From: Peribacillus sp044761985
Lineage (GTDB): Bacteria > Bacillota > Bacilli > Bacillales > DSM-1321
Direction of reading: 5' to 3'
Length of the DNA: 64,000 bases
NCBI RefSeq assembly: GCF_044761985.1
Contig: NZ_JBIWDK010000006.1
Span: 1 to 64,000 of the forward strand
Shown here: in pieces, positions 36,281-45,029 of the stretch
How positions within the stretch are numbered: the first letter of the stretch is position 1
Layout of the letters: each line of letters begins with the position of its first letter
The notes under the pieces: generated by a model
Database searches by the model: none
What the model was told of the DNA's origin: nothing
Seen by the model: only the letters and a program-made list of their open reading frames with translations
Made by a program: the position numbers and the translations under genes

Positions 36281-38236
36281 TTATTGAAGTCCATGCATAT
36301 TTCCCTCGGCCTCTTCCCACGTTACTGTATACCCTTGCCCTTTGGAACAGAAAATGGAGGATGAGGTGTAATCGGGATCAGCATTTTTATTATATTCGGT
36401 CCGTTCGATGACCTCTTTGGGATTATGACACAAGTCATATCCAGCGAAGGTCAAGTTTATGGCCCCTTTCCCTTGGGTGAAAGAAGCCAGTTGGCTACTA
36501 TAGTCCATAAATGTGGCAACTGGTACGAGACCCGTTAAAATCGCTTTGTCACCTTCCGTTTTTGGAGAATCGAAACTCCCATGTGCCTGTTGAATATCAG
36601 AAAGTACACGGCCCATCTGGTCCAGGTCTACTCTGATCTTAAATAGGTAAACAGGTTCAAGCAAGATATTTTCCGCCTTTTCCAATCCCTGCCTTAATGC
36701 CCGGTATGTAGCCTCTCTAAAGTCCCCACCTGATGTATGTTTATTGTGAGCTCGTCCAGTAAGTAGTGTTACATGTATATCCGTAAGGGGAGAACCTGTA
36801 AGTATGCCATGATGTTCCCGTTCAAAGAGATGATGGCGGATTAAGTTCTGTATTCCCACAGTAAGGTCATCAGCATGACATCTATTATCAAACGTAATCC
36901 CACTATTTCTTTCTCCCGGCTCTAATTGAAGATGAACTTCCGCATAATGTCCTAAAGGCTCAAAATGTCCATATCCAATAGCGTCTGTACCGATTGTTTC
37001 TTTATAGAGGATTTCAGGCTTTTCAAAAGTGATATTTAATAGGAATCGGTCCTTGACCAACTGCACCAATACTTCTAGCTGTATGGTCCCCATGACATGA
37101 ACGTGTATTTCTTGAGAGCGTTCTTCCCATGACACATCCAATGAGGGGTCTTCAACATTCAAAGTTTTAAAATACTGTAATGCTTCTTTGATATTCACAG
37201 TAGGTTCAAATGTAACTTTTGACTTTAATGTCGGTATCATGTCAAAAACGGAACTTTCTTTAATCAGTCCTAGACCATCCCCAACTGATGCCAAGGATAA
37301 ACCGGTGACTGCAAAGAGTTCCCCTGCCGCAACCTGATTTACGTTTTTAAATGTACTACCATTATAGATGCGAATGGATGTGATTTTTTCGAAGACGGAA
37401 TCTTCTGGTTTTCCATATTCGATTTCATCTCGTACTCTTAATGTTCCACTTAATGCTTTGATAAATGTTATTCTCGTTCCGTTACCATCATGACGAATCT
37501 TATACACACGCCCAGAAAATGGTCCTTGGCTGCGATAATCCGTGGCCGTTAACTGGTCAACCTTTTTCATAAAACTCTCTACTCCGACACCATGCAGTGC
37601 TGACCCACATGCAAGTGGGAATACTTTATTATCATGAAACAAATCTTTCATCGTCTTAAACCACAAATCCTGGTTATAACCTTGATCCATATAATGATCC
37701 AGTAAGAGTTCATTACGTTCAGCGACAAATTCCACAAGCTCCTCTTTCATCACTCCATCTGTGAAAGAGTCTGTGATATTACAGACGTCCTGGGTTAAAT
37801 TCAACTGTATATCTTTCATTACAGCATCGACATCTGCTCCTACACGGTCAATTTTATTGATAAAGAAAAAAGTGGGCACTTGATACTTCTGGAGAAGCCC
37901 CCAAACGGTTTCCGTATGACCTTCTATGCCTTCCACTGCACTGACGATGATGATTGCATAATCCATCACCTGAATACTCCGCTCCATCTCCGGTGAAAAG
38001 TCAACATGGCCCGGCGTATCGATGAGATTATAGTTCGAATCTCGGTAAGAAAACATGGCTTGATCTGCAAAGACCGTAATTCCTCGTTGCCGCTCGATAT
38101 CATGGCTATCGAGGAATGCGTCCTGATGATCAACACGCCCCCTATGTTTAATGCTATTCGTATAAAAAAGAAGCTGTTCGGAAAATGTTGTTTTCCCAGC
38201 GTCCACATGTGCCACTATTCCAATTGTCTTATTCAT
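36281..38236 (-). CDS. TetM/EF-G-like translation factor GTPase
   Basis: A 651-residue translational GTPase with the five-domain design of ribosomal protection proteins. G motifs: AHVDAGKTT (about residues 9-17), RGIT switch I, DTPGHVDF, FINKIDRVG and a CGSALHGVG G5. The overall length and the C-terminal ending resemble TetM/TetO, and the LLEPVYLFKI segment aligns with LLEPYLSFKI of TetM. However, the domain IV loop that in TetM reads SPVST before ADF, which contacts the tetracycline site, reads KHTSGG before DF here. Tetracycline resistance is therefore doubtful, and a general ribosome-acting factor is possible. An AGAAGGA site supports the ATG. It is monocistronic. Confidence 0.85.
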   Translation of the reverse strand: MNKTIGIVAHVDAGKTTFSEQLLFYTNSIKHRGRVDHQDAFLDSHDIERQRGITVFADQAMFSYRDSNYNLIDTPGHVDFSPEMERSIQVMDYAIIIVSAVEGIEGHTETVWGLLQKYQVPTFFFINKIDRVGADVDAVMKDIQLNLTQDVCNITDSFTDGVMKEELVEFVAERNELLLDHYMDQGYNQDLWFKTMKDLFHDNKVFPLACGSALHGVGVESFMKKVDQLTATDYRSQGPFSGRVYKIRHDGNGTRITFIKALSGTLRVRDEIEYGKPEDSVFEKITSIRIYNGSTFKNVNQVAAGELFAVTGLSLASVGDGLGLIKESSVFDMIPTLKSKVTFEPTVNIKEALQYFKTLNVEDPSLDVSWEERSQEIHVHVMGTIQLEVLVQLVKDRFLLNITFEKPEILYKETIGTDAIGYGHFEPLGHYAEVHLQLEPGERNSGITFDNRCHADDLTVGIQNLIRHHLFEREHHGILTGSPLTDIHVTLLTGRAHNKHTSGGDFREATYRALRQGLEKAENILLEPVYLFKIRVDLDQMGRVLSDIQQAHGSFDSPKTEGDKAILTGLVPVATFMDYSSQLASFTQGKGAINLTFAGYDLCHNPKEVIERTEYNKNADPDYTSSSIFCSKGQGYTVTWEEAEGNMHGLQ

Positions 38237-38529
38237 TTATGTTCCTTCTTTCAAGTGCCTTCACACCAATTTCTTACCTTTAAAGATAGAGAATATCTGT
38301 GATTTTGAATTAAACAACGAGTATATATTCTAGAACTAATGATCATTTCCTTAGTGCAAGCTCGCGGGATGAACTTGATAACACCGATTCCACATACAAA
38401 CCGCCCCTTATTTCTGAGGCAACTCCTAATACGTCCACTAATATTCAACCTAGGACATGAATGTTTTAGTCACCCTTTCATTCTAAAGCATAAAATATGT
38501 ATAAGACTACACCAAGGGAGATAAAAGTT

Positions 38530-39252
38530 ATGTATCACACATATCTAGATGCCTTAGCCTTCTACGGGATTGAAAGTGCTCATCCAGGCGGTTTCGATTT
38601 GACATCAAACATCATGATGAATGAGAGAATTGATACGAATACCACAATACTCGACGCAGGATGCGGGATAGGGCAAACATCACATTTCTTGGCAGAAACC
38701 TTTAAATGCCACATTTATGCGGTGGATAATCATCCACAGATGGTTAAAAAGGCAGCACAGCGATTTCAACAAGCCAATCTGCCTATTCGAGTGTATATGA
38801 GTTCCTTAGAAGAATTACCGTTTCCCAACGATTCATTTGACTATATTGTGGCTGAGTCCACCACAGGTTTTACGGAAATCAACAAGTCCATTGCAGAATA
38901 TTATAGGGTATTAAAACCTGGCGGAATTTTGCTTTCAATTGATATGACTGCGGAAATTGCATTGCATGCCAATTTGAAAGTTGAATTGATGAATTTCTAT
39001 AAACTTAAAAATATTCCGACTGAATTGGAATGGGTACGTGCCTTTAAAGAACAAGGGTTCAAACATACGGAAATCCTTCATTCCAGTACAGTTTTAGAAG
39101 AGTTAAAAAGATACTCAGCTGCCAACCAACGCTCGAGCGATTCTCCGGTTTTCAAAGGAACCTTAAATGATATCATCAAAGAGCATTATCGCCTTATGCT
39201 TACTCATGGAAATAGTCTAGGTTACCGTGCGTTTAGGGTGAGCAAGGGATAG
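38530..39252 (+). CDS. SAM-dependent methyltransferase (copy 1)
   Basis: A 240-residue class I methyltransferase. SAM-binding motif I is ILDAGCGIGQTSHFLAE (about residues 39-55), motif II acidic loop HIYAVDNHPQM, then SFDYIVAEST and a post-motif YYRVLKPGGILLSID. ATG 38530 follows AGGGAGATAAAAGTT; the longer frame from 38497 begins before this site. It is a close paralogue of the gene at 39983-40693: both share AHPGGF near the N-terminus and HYRL-x-LTxGNSLGYR at the C-terminus. The acceptor is unknown. A terminator at 39382-39409 follows. Confidence 0.88.
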   Translation: MYHTYLDALAFYGIESAHPGGFDLTSNIMMNERIDTNTTILDAGCGIGQTSHFLAETFKCHIYAVDNHPQMVKKAAQRFQQANLPIRVYMSSLEELPFPNDSFDYIVAESTTGFTEINKSIAEYYRVLKPGGILLSIDMTAEIALHANLKVELMNFYKLKNIPTELEWVRAFKEQGFKHTEILHSSTVLEELKRYSAANQRSSDSPVFKGTLNDIIKEHYRLMLTHGNSLGYRAFRVSKG

Positions 39253-39381
39253 CAGTCTTACTTTCCAATGGTTTCTGTCTCCTTCGAAGGATTCTTCAAT
39301 AAATTGCCGTATCATCTAATAATCTAGCGAAATGGCTGTAGTTTTATGTGAAGCTGTTATAAAAGAATATCTTCTCGAATG

Positions 39382-39418
39382 AAATGATCCCCCTAATAAT
39401 AGATCATTTACAATTTTT
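39382..39418 (+). terminator. Terminator of methyltransferase copy 1
   Basis: AAATGATC (39382-39389) pairs with GATCATTT (39402-39409), followed by ACAATTTTT. Confidence 0.6.
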
Positions 39419-39509
39419 ATTAAGGGGATTCTATTGTTTAGAGTGATTATACTTATTGTTAGTACCTTAATATTTAATTGTACCTTTCTGCTTGGGAATA
39501 CAAAGATAG

Positions 39510-39542
39510 AAAAAAACCTGTGGCCATTGCCTTACAGGTTTT
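39510..39542 (-). terminator. Terminator of the small glycine-rich protein gene
   Basis: AAAAACCTGT and ACAGGTTTTT form a 10-bp stem with a 12-base loop, with a T-rich tail on the minus strand. Confidence 0.75.
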
Positions 39543-39559
39543 TAAAGAATCTTTTTCTA

Positions 39560-39838
39560 TTACCAAAGGAATGCAAGGAAGATTAATGAGGTGATTGCTC
39601 CAAAAGCGAACCCAGAAGCCGCTCCCCAACCGAATCCCCCATAATATCCACCATAGCCAAATCCACCAAGGTTACCTCCATTATTAAATGGGCGAATATA
39701 GACTTTGTTGGGTGTTACCCTATGAATAATGCCCCTATGGATTGTTCCTCTATTTGTACGGATTTCTACCGGTCTCCCAATTCCTTGGCTGCACTTATGA
39801 AAATAGTTTTGATTGTTATATCCCAATTTAATAAACAC
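39560..39838 (-). CDS. Small protein with basic beta domain and Gly/Tyr/Phe-rich tail
   Basis: A 92-residue protein. Residues about 20-50 (GRPVEIRTNRGTIHRGIIHRV, then TPNKVYIRPF) read as a compact strand-rich domain reminiscent of Sm-like or small coat-associated proteins. A glycine/aromatic segment follows (GGFGYGGYYGGFGWG), then a C-terminal hydrophobic stretch (AFGAITSLIFLAFLW) that could be a membrane span. Similar layouts occur in Bacillus spore and envelope proteins, which is suggestive but not proof. The exact start is unclear: GTG 39838 is very near an AAGGGAA site. It lies on the opposite strand between the two paralogous methyltransferases. Confidence 0.6.
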   Translation of the reverse strand: MFIKLGYNNQNYFHKCSQGIGRPVEIRTNRGTIHRGIIHRVTPNKVYIRPFNNGGNLGGFGYGGYYGGFGWGAASGFAFGAITSLIFLAFLW

Positions 39839-39982
39839 TTCCCTTATATTCGATTCTACATGGTATGCAGAAGGGGACTAGCTTGCATAGATAAACACCC
39901 ACTATGAAAAGCAATTATCATATCCGCTTTAACTTCCGTGACATACTATGAATCAATCACATGGAAAAAGGAGACAACAGGA

Positions 39983-40693
39983 ATGAAACACTCTTACCAA
40001 GATGCCTTGGTCTTTTATGAATTGGAAGGGGCCCATCCAGGCGGTTTTGAACTAACCAAAAGTATTCTAAAAAATGAAGACATTCATAAAAATGATAAGA
40101 TCCTCGAGGCTGGATGTGGACTTGGCCAGACTTCACAATATCTAGCCGAAACTTATGGTTGTCAGGTTTATGCAATGGATAATCATACGGAAATGGTAAA
40201 TAAGACAACCAAAAGATTACAACAAGTTCAATTACCGGTGAATGTATTTATGGGCTCCATTGAAAAAATGCCCTTCCCCAAAGATTTTTTTGATTTTATC
40301 ATAGCTGAATCATCTACATCATTCACTACCATTCAAAAATCCATTCGGGAATACTACCGTGTCCTTAAACCTGGAGGCACGTTAATCTCTATAGATATGA
40401 CAGCGGAATGTATTTTGCCTGGTGAACATAAAGAGGAAATCATGAATTTTTATCAGCTTAAAACCATCTTGACACAATCTGAATGGATAAGTGCTTTTGA
40501 AAAAGAAGGATTTTCACACCTGGAAATTCTAAAATCCAATACGGTTATAGAAGAATTAGAGAATGCTCAAGCGGAACATGTCAAGCCTCTGCCTTCTAAT
40601 GAAGCCTACAGCCGAATACTGGAAGAACATTATCGTCTAACCCTCACTTATGGAAATAGTTTAGGCTACCGTGTATTTAGGATGAACAAATAG
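39983..40693 (+). CDS. SAM-dependent methyltransferase (copy 2)
   Basis: A 236-residue paralogue of the enzyme at 38530-39252 with the same motif series: ILEAGCGLGQTSQYLAE, VYAMDNHTEM, FFDFIIAESS and YYRVLKPGGTLISID. The ATG at 39983 follows an AAGGAG site (39968 region); the in-frame codons from 39938 precede that site. The two copies have clearly diverged throughout, including the active-site surroundings, so the duplication is old rather than a recent tandem event. Acceptor unknown. A long terminator at 40711-40757 follows. Confidence 0.88.
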   Translation: MKHSYQDALVFYELEGAHPGGFELTKSILKNEDIHKNDKILEAGCGLGQTSQYLAETYGCQVYAMDNHTEMVNKTTKRLQQVQLPVNVFMGSIEKMPFPKDFFDFIIAESSTSFTTIQKSIREYYRVLKPGGTLISIDMTAECILPGEHKEEIMNFYQLKTILTQSEWISAFEKEGFSHLEILKSNTVIEELENAQAEHVKPLPSNEAYSRILEEHYRLTLTYGNSLGYRVFRMNK

Positions 40694-40710
40694 CATGGAT
40701 ATACCAACTT

Positions 40711-40757
40711 AAACTAAGAGGAGCGTTTCTCGGTTAGAAGAAACGCTCCCTTAGTTT
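40711..40757. terminator. Bidirectional terminator
   Basis: GGAGCGTTTCT (40720-40730) pairs with AGAAACGCTCC (40739-40749), extended outward by AAACTAAG/TTAGTTT with one bulge. It separates the convergent methyltransferase and membrane protein genes. Confidence 0.8.
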
Positions 40758-40948
40758 TATACAGTGACTATATAAATCCCCACTCCTAGAGCTAAGACAA
40801 TCCCTAGGACGGCATATATCCAAGTTAGCCTGGTTAAATTGCCTCTAACAGCGCCTGAATAATTTTCATCGCTTTTTCCACCCAAAGCCATGGTACCAAA
40901 TAAGGCAGCAATCATGATGATAAAGACCAATATCATGGAAAATTTCAT
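40757..40948 (-). CDS. Small two-helix membrane protein
   Basis: A 63-residue protein with two hydrophobic helices (FSMILVFIIMIAALFGTMAL and LTWIYAVLGIVLALGVGIYIV) joined by a polar loop KSDENYSGAVRGNLTR. The ATG at 40948 follows GGGGGG by 7 bases; the frame from 40966 begins before that site. I do not recognise the family. It is monocistronic. Confidence 0.65.
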   Translation of the reverse strand: MKFSMILVFIIMIAALFGTMALGGKSDENYSGAVRGNLTRLTWIYAVLGIVLALGVGIYIVTV

Positions 40949-41114
40949 GTTAATCCCCCCGCTCATGCACCTTCATTTTGAGATACATTACGTTCTCTCT
41001 GTAACTCCTAATAATATAAGTATACGGAATATTGAGAAAAAATGAAACATGCAAAGTCCACTAAAAAAGGCATCTTGGTGTCCTTATGATTTACAGGATT
41101 TCATCGCAACTAAT

Positions 41115-41140
41115 AAAAGGCCAACCGATGTCGGTTAGCC
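41115..41140 (-). terminator. Terminator of the type VII lipase cassette
   Basis: GGCTAACCGA and TCGGTTGGCC pair (one G-U) around two bases; on the minus strand TTTTATT follows. It lies about 70 bases beyond the lipoprotein stop. Confidence 0.7.
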
Positions 41141-41208
41141 AAATAATTGCCTATATAGTTTACCTTATCGAAGTTTGACATGGGTATTGATATATCAACT
41201 TTAAGGTG

Positions 41209-42372
41209 TTATTGGACCCCCAAATCCACCAGATAAGCCTTAGAATTATCGCTATCTTCGTTAAGATCAATTAATACATTCGTAAAACCTGCTGTTCCAA
41301 CTACTTTTGCTTCGTAATCAACACTTAATACGATTAAGTCATCGTAAAAAAAATTAATATGGGCAAAGTTGACACTATCCGCTTTTAGATTAAGCTCTTT
41401 TGCTATATCCATAAAATCTATTTTAAATACTTTTTCGTATTTCTCATTTCCTTTTTTATAATTTTCTATAGTCTGTATCCTTTGTATCCCATCTTTAAAG
41501 CTTTCTTTCGTTCCATTTAAATAGACAAACTTCCCATCATCACTAAGAAGAACATCTTTTTCATGAATCCTAAAAACAGTATGTTCCTTTTTATTCCATA
41601 TCGTTTCGGAATGCAGGATGTTAAAGAATTCCCCTGATGGATCAGTCTTAACGAATAAATCTTCAAAGTTTTTCAATTCTTCAGAATCAACGACGTTTTG
41701 AAGTTCATCTGGTACCAGTTTACTGGCGGTTACCGTTGAAAAATCACTTTTTACGAAAAGAAAAATTGACCCACTTTCTTTTTTATTTAATTGTTGTATT
41801 TCAATTGCCATTGATTCCTTACTTAATCCCCTTATATTAAAACTGAGCCAATCGGTCTCCGTCAAACTATATCGATTTAAAATGCCAGGCAAATTGAGTG
41901 TTTTCTCACCTTCCATGGTCTTAATTCGTAATCTATTCTTTTTTTCCAATTCAACTAAAGGGAGATTATATTCATGCAGTGGTTTTACTGGTAGAAAAAC
42001 CTCCTGCTTTATATTTTTATTTTGTAATGAGTTCAATGTTGATGAAACATCCTCTAAACCTAACAAGGGCTTGTAAAAGTCACGGAATACCTTACCATAC
42101 GAAAAGTATTGAATGGGGGAGAACTCTTCAGACCCTTTTCTTATGGCATTTACGCTAACGCCGTCTTCCATAAAAAGAGGATTACCATAATTCGGAGCGA
42201 AAAAATTGATCATAAATCGAGAAAGTGACTCATTATCCGTTTCAGGGAATCCCTTTATATAAAGCAAGTCCTTCACTTCCTCTTGTTTTTTTGTTGTTGA
42301 AAGATCCGGTCCGCATCCAATGAGAAAAATAATGATTAAAAGTACGATTCCGTTAAAGAAACACTTTTTCAT
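41209..42372 (-). CDS. Lipoprotein, candidate immunity protein of the lipase cassette
   Basis: A 387-residue exported protein with signal peptide (GIVLLIIIFLIG) and lipobox LIGC (Cys about residue 20), hence anchored on the outer face of the cell membrane. The mature part is acidic and of mixed helix/strand character, with no catalytic motif I recognise. It is the last gene of a four-gene cassette, 16 bases after the lipase gene. In Staphylococcus the type VII lipase effector TslA is neutralised by a lipoprotein, TilA, encoded next to it; place, topology and likely role match. Whether the sequences are related cannot be decided by eye. Confidence 0.7.
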   Translation of the reverse strand: MKKCFFNGIVLLIIIFLIGCGPDLSTTKKQEEVKDLLYIKGFPETDNESLSRFMINFFAPNYGNPLFMEDGVSVNAIRKGSEEFSPIQYFSYGKVFRDFYKPLLGLEDVSSTLNSLQNKNIKQEVFLPVKPLHEYNLPLVELEKKNRLRIKTMEGEKTLNLPGILNRYSLTETDWLSFNIRGLSKESMAIEIQQLNKKESGSIFLFVKSDFSTVTASKLVPDELQNVVDSEELKNFEDLFVKTDPSGEFFNILHSETIWNKKEHTVFRIHEKDVLLSDDGKFVYLNGTKESFKDGIQRIQTIENYKKGNEKYEKVFKIDFMDIAKELNLKADSVNFAHINFFYDDLIVLSVDYEAKVVGTAGFTNVLIDLNEDSDNSKAYLVDLGVQ

Positions 42373-42388
42373 AGATTTTAGCTCCTAA

Positions 42389-43798
42389 TTATTTGTCTGT
42401 ATTAACTTGTCTTATGAGTTCAATGAATTCTTCATCTTTAATTTCATTACCATGACCTGGATTCTTTATTGTGCTAACACCCTCTACCTCATATTGCGGT
42501 CTTTCATCAATCAATGATTCAAGATTGTTTGCATTTTGACTTTCCAATGAGACTACATCGTCGCTTTCTGTTTTAACTTCCATAGACCCACCCTCATAAT
42601 ATACCGTCTCCATTCGATAACCGGCAGAAGCTATTATATTCATCTTTTCAAGTTTAGTATATACTTCAGGATTTGCAGATTTGAGATTTTGTAAGTCCTC
42701 TTTCATTTCTTCCTTAGATAGATCGGTATAGACATTGCTATGGAGAATTCCATTATCCTCCCTTTTATTTTCTGGATTGAAATCCAAAAAATCTGTAAAT
42801 TGCCGTGGGTCTTGCCCTATTTTTTCAGCAACATAAGGTAAACTGTTTCCCATTTTAGCTAGTTTGTTTTTGTCATAAGGTGTGCCGATAGTAGTAATGC
42901 TCTGTACATAGTCTGGATAATCCATTGCAAATTGCATAGATCTTCTGCCTCCATAACTATGACCAAACAAATTAAGTTTTGTCGTTTTGTTTATAAGCCC
43001 CATTTCTGAGAGCAATCTAGTTAAATCATCACTGGTTTCCTGTCTATGTTCATTTGACTGTTCTGTATCATAAACTAAATGAATACGTCCTTCAGGATAT
43101 TTAAAGGCATCTTCCTTTTGTAAGGATTGAAAATCGTCTAGTGCAAGCACTTCCTTTTCGCCATATTCATTCATTTTCACAACATAATATTCTTTCTTTC
43201 CGTTACGTTTCACATGAACGATTACGTCACCCTCAACAGAAGCCTTTTTAGCACTTTCCAAAAACTCGTTCCCGTTTGATTCGATTCCATGAATATAAAC
43301 TGATACTTCTTCAAAGTCCCCCATAGGTCCTTTAATATTTTTCATGGAATTATAAATGATTGAAATATCATTTAATCCCTGTCGCATCGGCGAACGATAA
43401 TAGCGGCGGACAGCATTTTCGAAATCTAATTCAATTTCAGATATTTCACTTTTGAGCATATTATAATAAAGTGAAATTTCCTGACATTGAGAAATAATAT
43501 TCGTAAGTTTTAATAGTTCTTCTTCAATCTGATCGCCTTTTAACTGAAGTTTTTTGTTCTCCGACTTCAACCTTAACTCGTCTAAATCACTTATGTATTG
43601 GTCCACTTCAGCTTTCAAATCAGAGAAGTCAAACATAATCATAGTACCAGCCAATTCCGTTATACTGCCTGAATCAATAAAACCCCAAATCTTTGCATAT
43701 GCATTTCTTACAAGTTTGGAATTTGCTAATAATACCGTAGCATTTGCGCGGCTAGTGTGTAAATTGATCAAACTCGTTACTTCTGGCTCTTTATACAT
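42389..43798 (-). CDS. Putative type VII secretion lipase effector
   Basis: A 469-residue protein with an N-terminal helical region (about 1-165) and a C-terminal alpha/beta-hydrolase domain. The nucleophile elbow is FGHSYGG (about residues 286-292), preceded by an oxyanion-type segment VSVYIHGIESNG (about 158-169), and a likely catalytic His is in NPGHGNE near the end. There is no Sec signal peptide. Upstream lie a helical LXG-like protein and a DUF4176-like protein, and downstream a lipoprotein, the arrangement of type VII secreted toxins with helpers and immunity. Hydrolysis of membrane lipids of rival bacteria is the inferred role. An ordinary cytosolic esterase would not explain the neighbours. 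Confidence 0.72.
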   Translation of the reverse strand: MYKEPEVTSLINLHTSRANATVLLANSKLVRNAYAKIWGFIDSGSITELAGTMIMFDFSDLKAEVDQYISDLDELRLKSENKKLQLKGDQIEEELLKLTNIISQCQEISLYYNMLKSEISEIELDFENAVRRYYRSPMRQGLNDISIIYNSMKNIKGPMGDFEEVSVYIHGIESNGNEFLESAKKASVEGDVIVHVKRNGKKEYYVVKMNEYGEKEVLALDDFQSLQKEDAFKYPEGRIHLVYDTEQSNEHRQETSDDLTRLLSEMGLINKTTKLNLFGHSYGGRRSMQFAMDYPDYVQSITTIGTPYDKNKLAKMGNSLPYVAEKIGQDPRQFTDFLDFNPENKREDNGILHSNVYTDLSKEEMKEDLQNLKSANPEVYTKLEKMNIIASAGYRMETVYYEGGSMEVKTESDDVVSLESQNANNLESLIDERPQYEVEGVSTIKNPGHGNEIKDEEFIELIRQVNTDK

Positions 43799-43819
43799 AG
43801 GTTCTTTATCCTTTCCTGG

Positions 43820-44458
43820 TTATTCACACTTCCCTAGGTTATGAGCAATGAGATTATCTACTCGTTCAAGCTCTTTAATAATTCCATCCGCGTCAGCGCT
43901 AAGTTCTTCGACACTTTTTAAAAACGTGGATAAAAGGAAAGTAATTTGCACCTTTCCTTCCTCCCACACATCGGCAACATCCCCCCAAGGAAACTCCGTA
44001 TGAAAAAGTACATCATTCAATAATTTTTCAAAGTCTTTTAACAACTCGTTTAAGCTAGCTAAGTTAGAAGAAAATTCTTTTTTTGCTGTTTTTAATGTGT
44101 AGGCATTTAGTTTAATTTCGTTACTCATATTTTCATAAGAAAACTCGTATTGCTGCACTGCACGGTTGTTCTGAGGTACAGTCTCTACTGAACCTGATTC
44201 ATCCGTACTCAAAATCATTGATACAAAGTTCATAACAGTATCAGCAAAATACAGTAAACCAACGCTAGCTTTGTTAAAAAATTCGATATGATTACTCAAT
44301 TTTGTCTTAAGCGCTGTAACAGCTTCACCGCTATGATTCTCAAGTTCCTTACTAAAAAAAACGATGGGTTTATAAACGGCTAATATCGTATCTTCTAATT
44401 TTCGGACGCTTCCAGAAATCATATCAGGCAAGTCTTTATTAAATTTAAATACCCCCAC
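43820..44458 (-). CDS. Helical LXG/WXG-like partner protein
   Basis: A 212-residue, almost wholly helical protein with heptad-like spacing (SVRKLEDTILAVYKPIVFFSKELENH; YTLKTAKKEFSSNLASLNELLKDFEKLLNDV). It has the size and feel of the N-terminal LXG targeting domain of type VII toxins, including an FPWGDVADVW segment with a W-x-G-like turn, but stands as a separate polypeptide. The GTG start follows GGGAGG and overlaps the preceding gene by 14 bases. It is 21 bases before the lipase gene. A role as secretion partner or chaperone is inferred from position and composition. Confidence 0.6.
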   Translation of the reverse strand: MGVFKFNKDLPDMISGSVRKLEDTILAVYKPIVFFSKELENHSGEAVTALKTKLSNHIEFFNKASVGLLYFADTVMNFVSMILSTDESGSVETVPQNNRAVQQYEFSYENMSNEIKLNAYTLKTAKKEFSSNLASLNELLKDFEKLLNDVLFHTEFPWGDVADVWEEGKVQITFLLSTFLKSVEELSADADGIIKELERVDNLIAHNLGKCE

Positions 44459-44795
44459 TTATTTGGCCTCCCTCAATTTTCGAATCGCCTCCCTTTGTTT
44501 CCGCCTCTTTAAGTAATTGATCAACTTTTACTTCCATTTCATCCACATACCCATAATGATACAAAACGTCTATATCATCCTTGTTAAAAAGAATGAATTT
44601 TTCTTTCGAATGGATATAACCATTTGGATATTCAATAGCTGTATAATCTTTAACCACATTATGATTTTCAGAAAACACCAGACGACCGATGATTAACAAA
44701 CGCCTTGAATCACCTTGGACTCCAACTACACTCCCTATTGGTAAAAACTCCTTAGAAAAGAACAATTCCATCTCTCCTTCGCATCCTCTTGCCAT
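44445..44795 (-). CDS. DUF4176-like small protein of type VII toxin loci
   Basis: A 116-residue soluble protein. The pattern FLPIGSVVGVQGDSRRLLIIGR, then TAIEYPNGYI and LFNKDDIDVLYHYGYVDE is the DUF4176 pattern (small beta-barrel-like protein with a G-Y tail) that I know from LXG toxin operons of Firmicutes. It is the first gene of the cassette. ATG 44795 has AGGGTG upstream; ATG 44771 has AAGGAG very close, so the start is uncertain by eight codons. The probable role is a chaperone or targeting helper for the secreted proteins. Confidence 0.7.
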   Translation of the reverse strand: MARGCEGEMELFFSKEFLPIGSVVGVQGDSRRLLIIGRLVFSENHNVVKDYTAIEYPNGYIHSKEKFILFNKDDIDVLYHYGYVDEMEVKVDQLLKEAETKGGDSKIEGGQISGGI

Positions 44796-44954
44796 TGAAC
44801 ACCCTAAATATATTTGTTTTTTTTAATTACCCATCCTCTCTATTTTAAAACCATTTTTTTCCTATTATAGAATTCCGACCCTTCATTTAGCTAAATCCGG
44901 AAGGCTCCATTATCTTTAGAAATACATTTCACTAACATGGTAAGTTGCAATAAA

Positions 44955-44988
44955 AAAAGGCATGATTTCATATGAAATCTGCCCTTTT
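44955..44988 (-). terminator. Terminator of the amidohydrolase gene
   Basis: On the minus strand a stem built from GGGCA-GATTTC and GAAATC-TGCC (one bulge, ATAT loop) runs into TTTTTTTATT. Confidence 0.7.
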
Positions 44989-45029
44989 AGGAAACCACGT
45001 AATATATTAGTAGTGTTTTTTCAATCTGC

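Noticed and set aside
36281..38236. Labelling the TetM-like gene as tetracycline resistance
   Set aside because: The loop needed to displace the drug is not conserved, so I call only a translation GTPase.
39434..39586. 50-codon TTG frame with AAGGGG site and a hydrophobic N-terminus
   Set aside because: It runs straight through the strong hairpin at 39510-39542 that terminates the opposite-strand gene, and its second half has no protein-like pattern.
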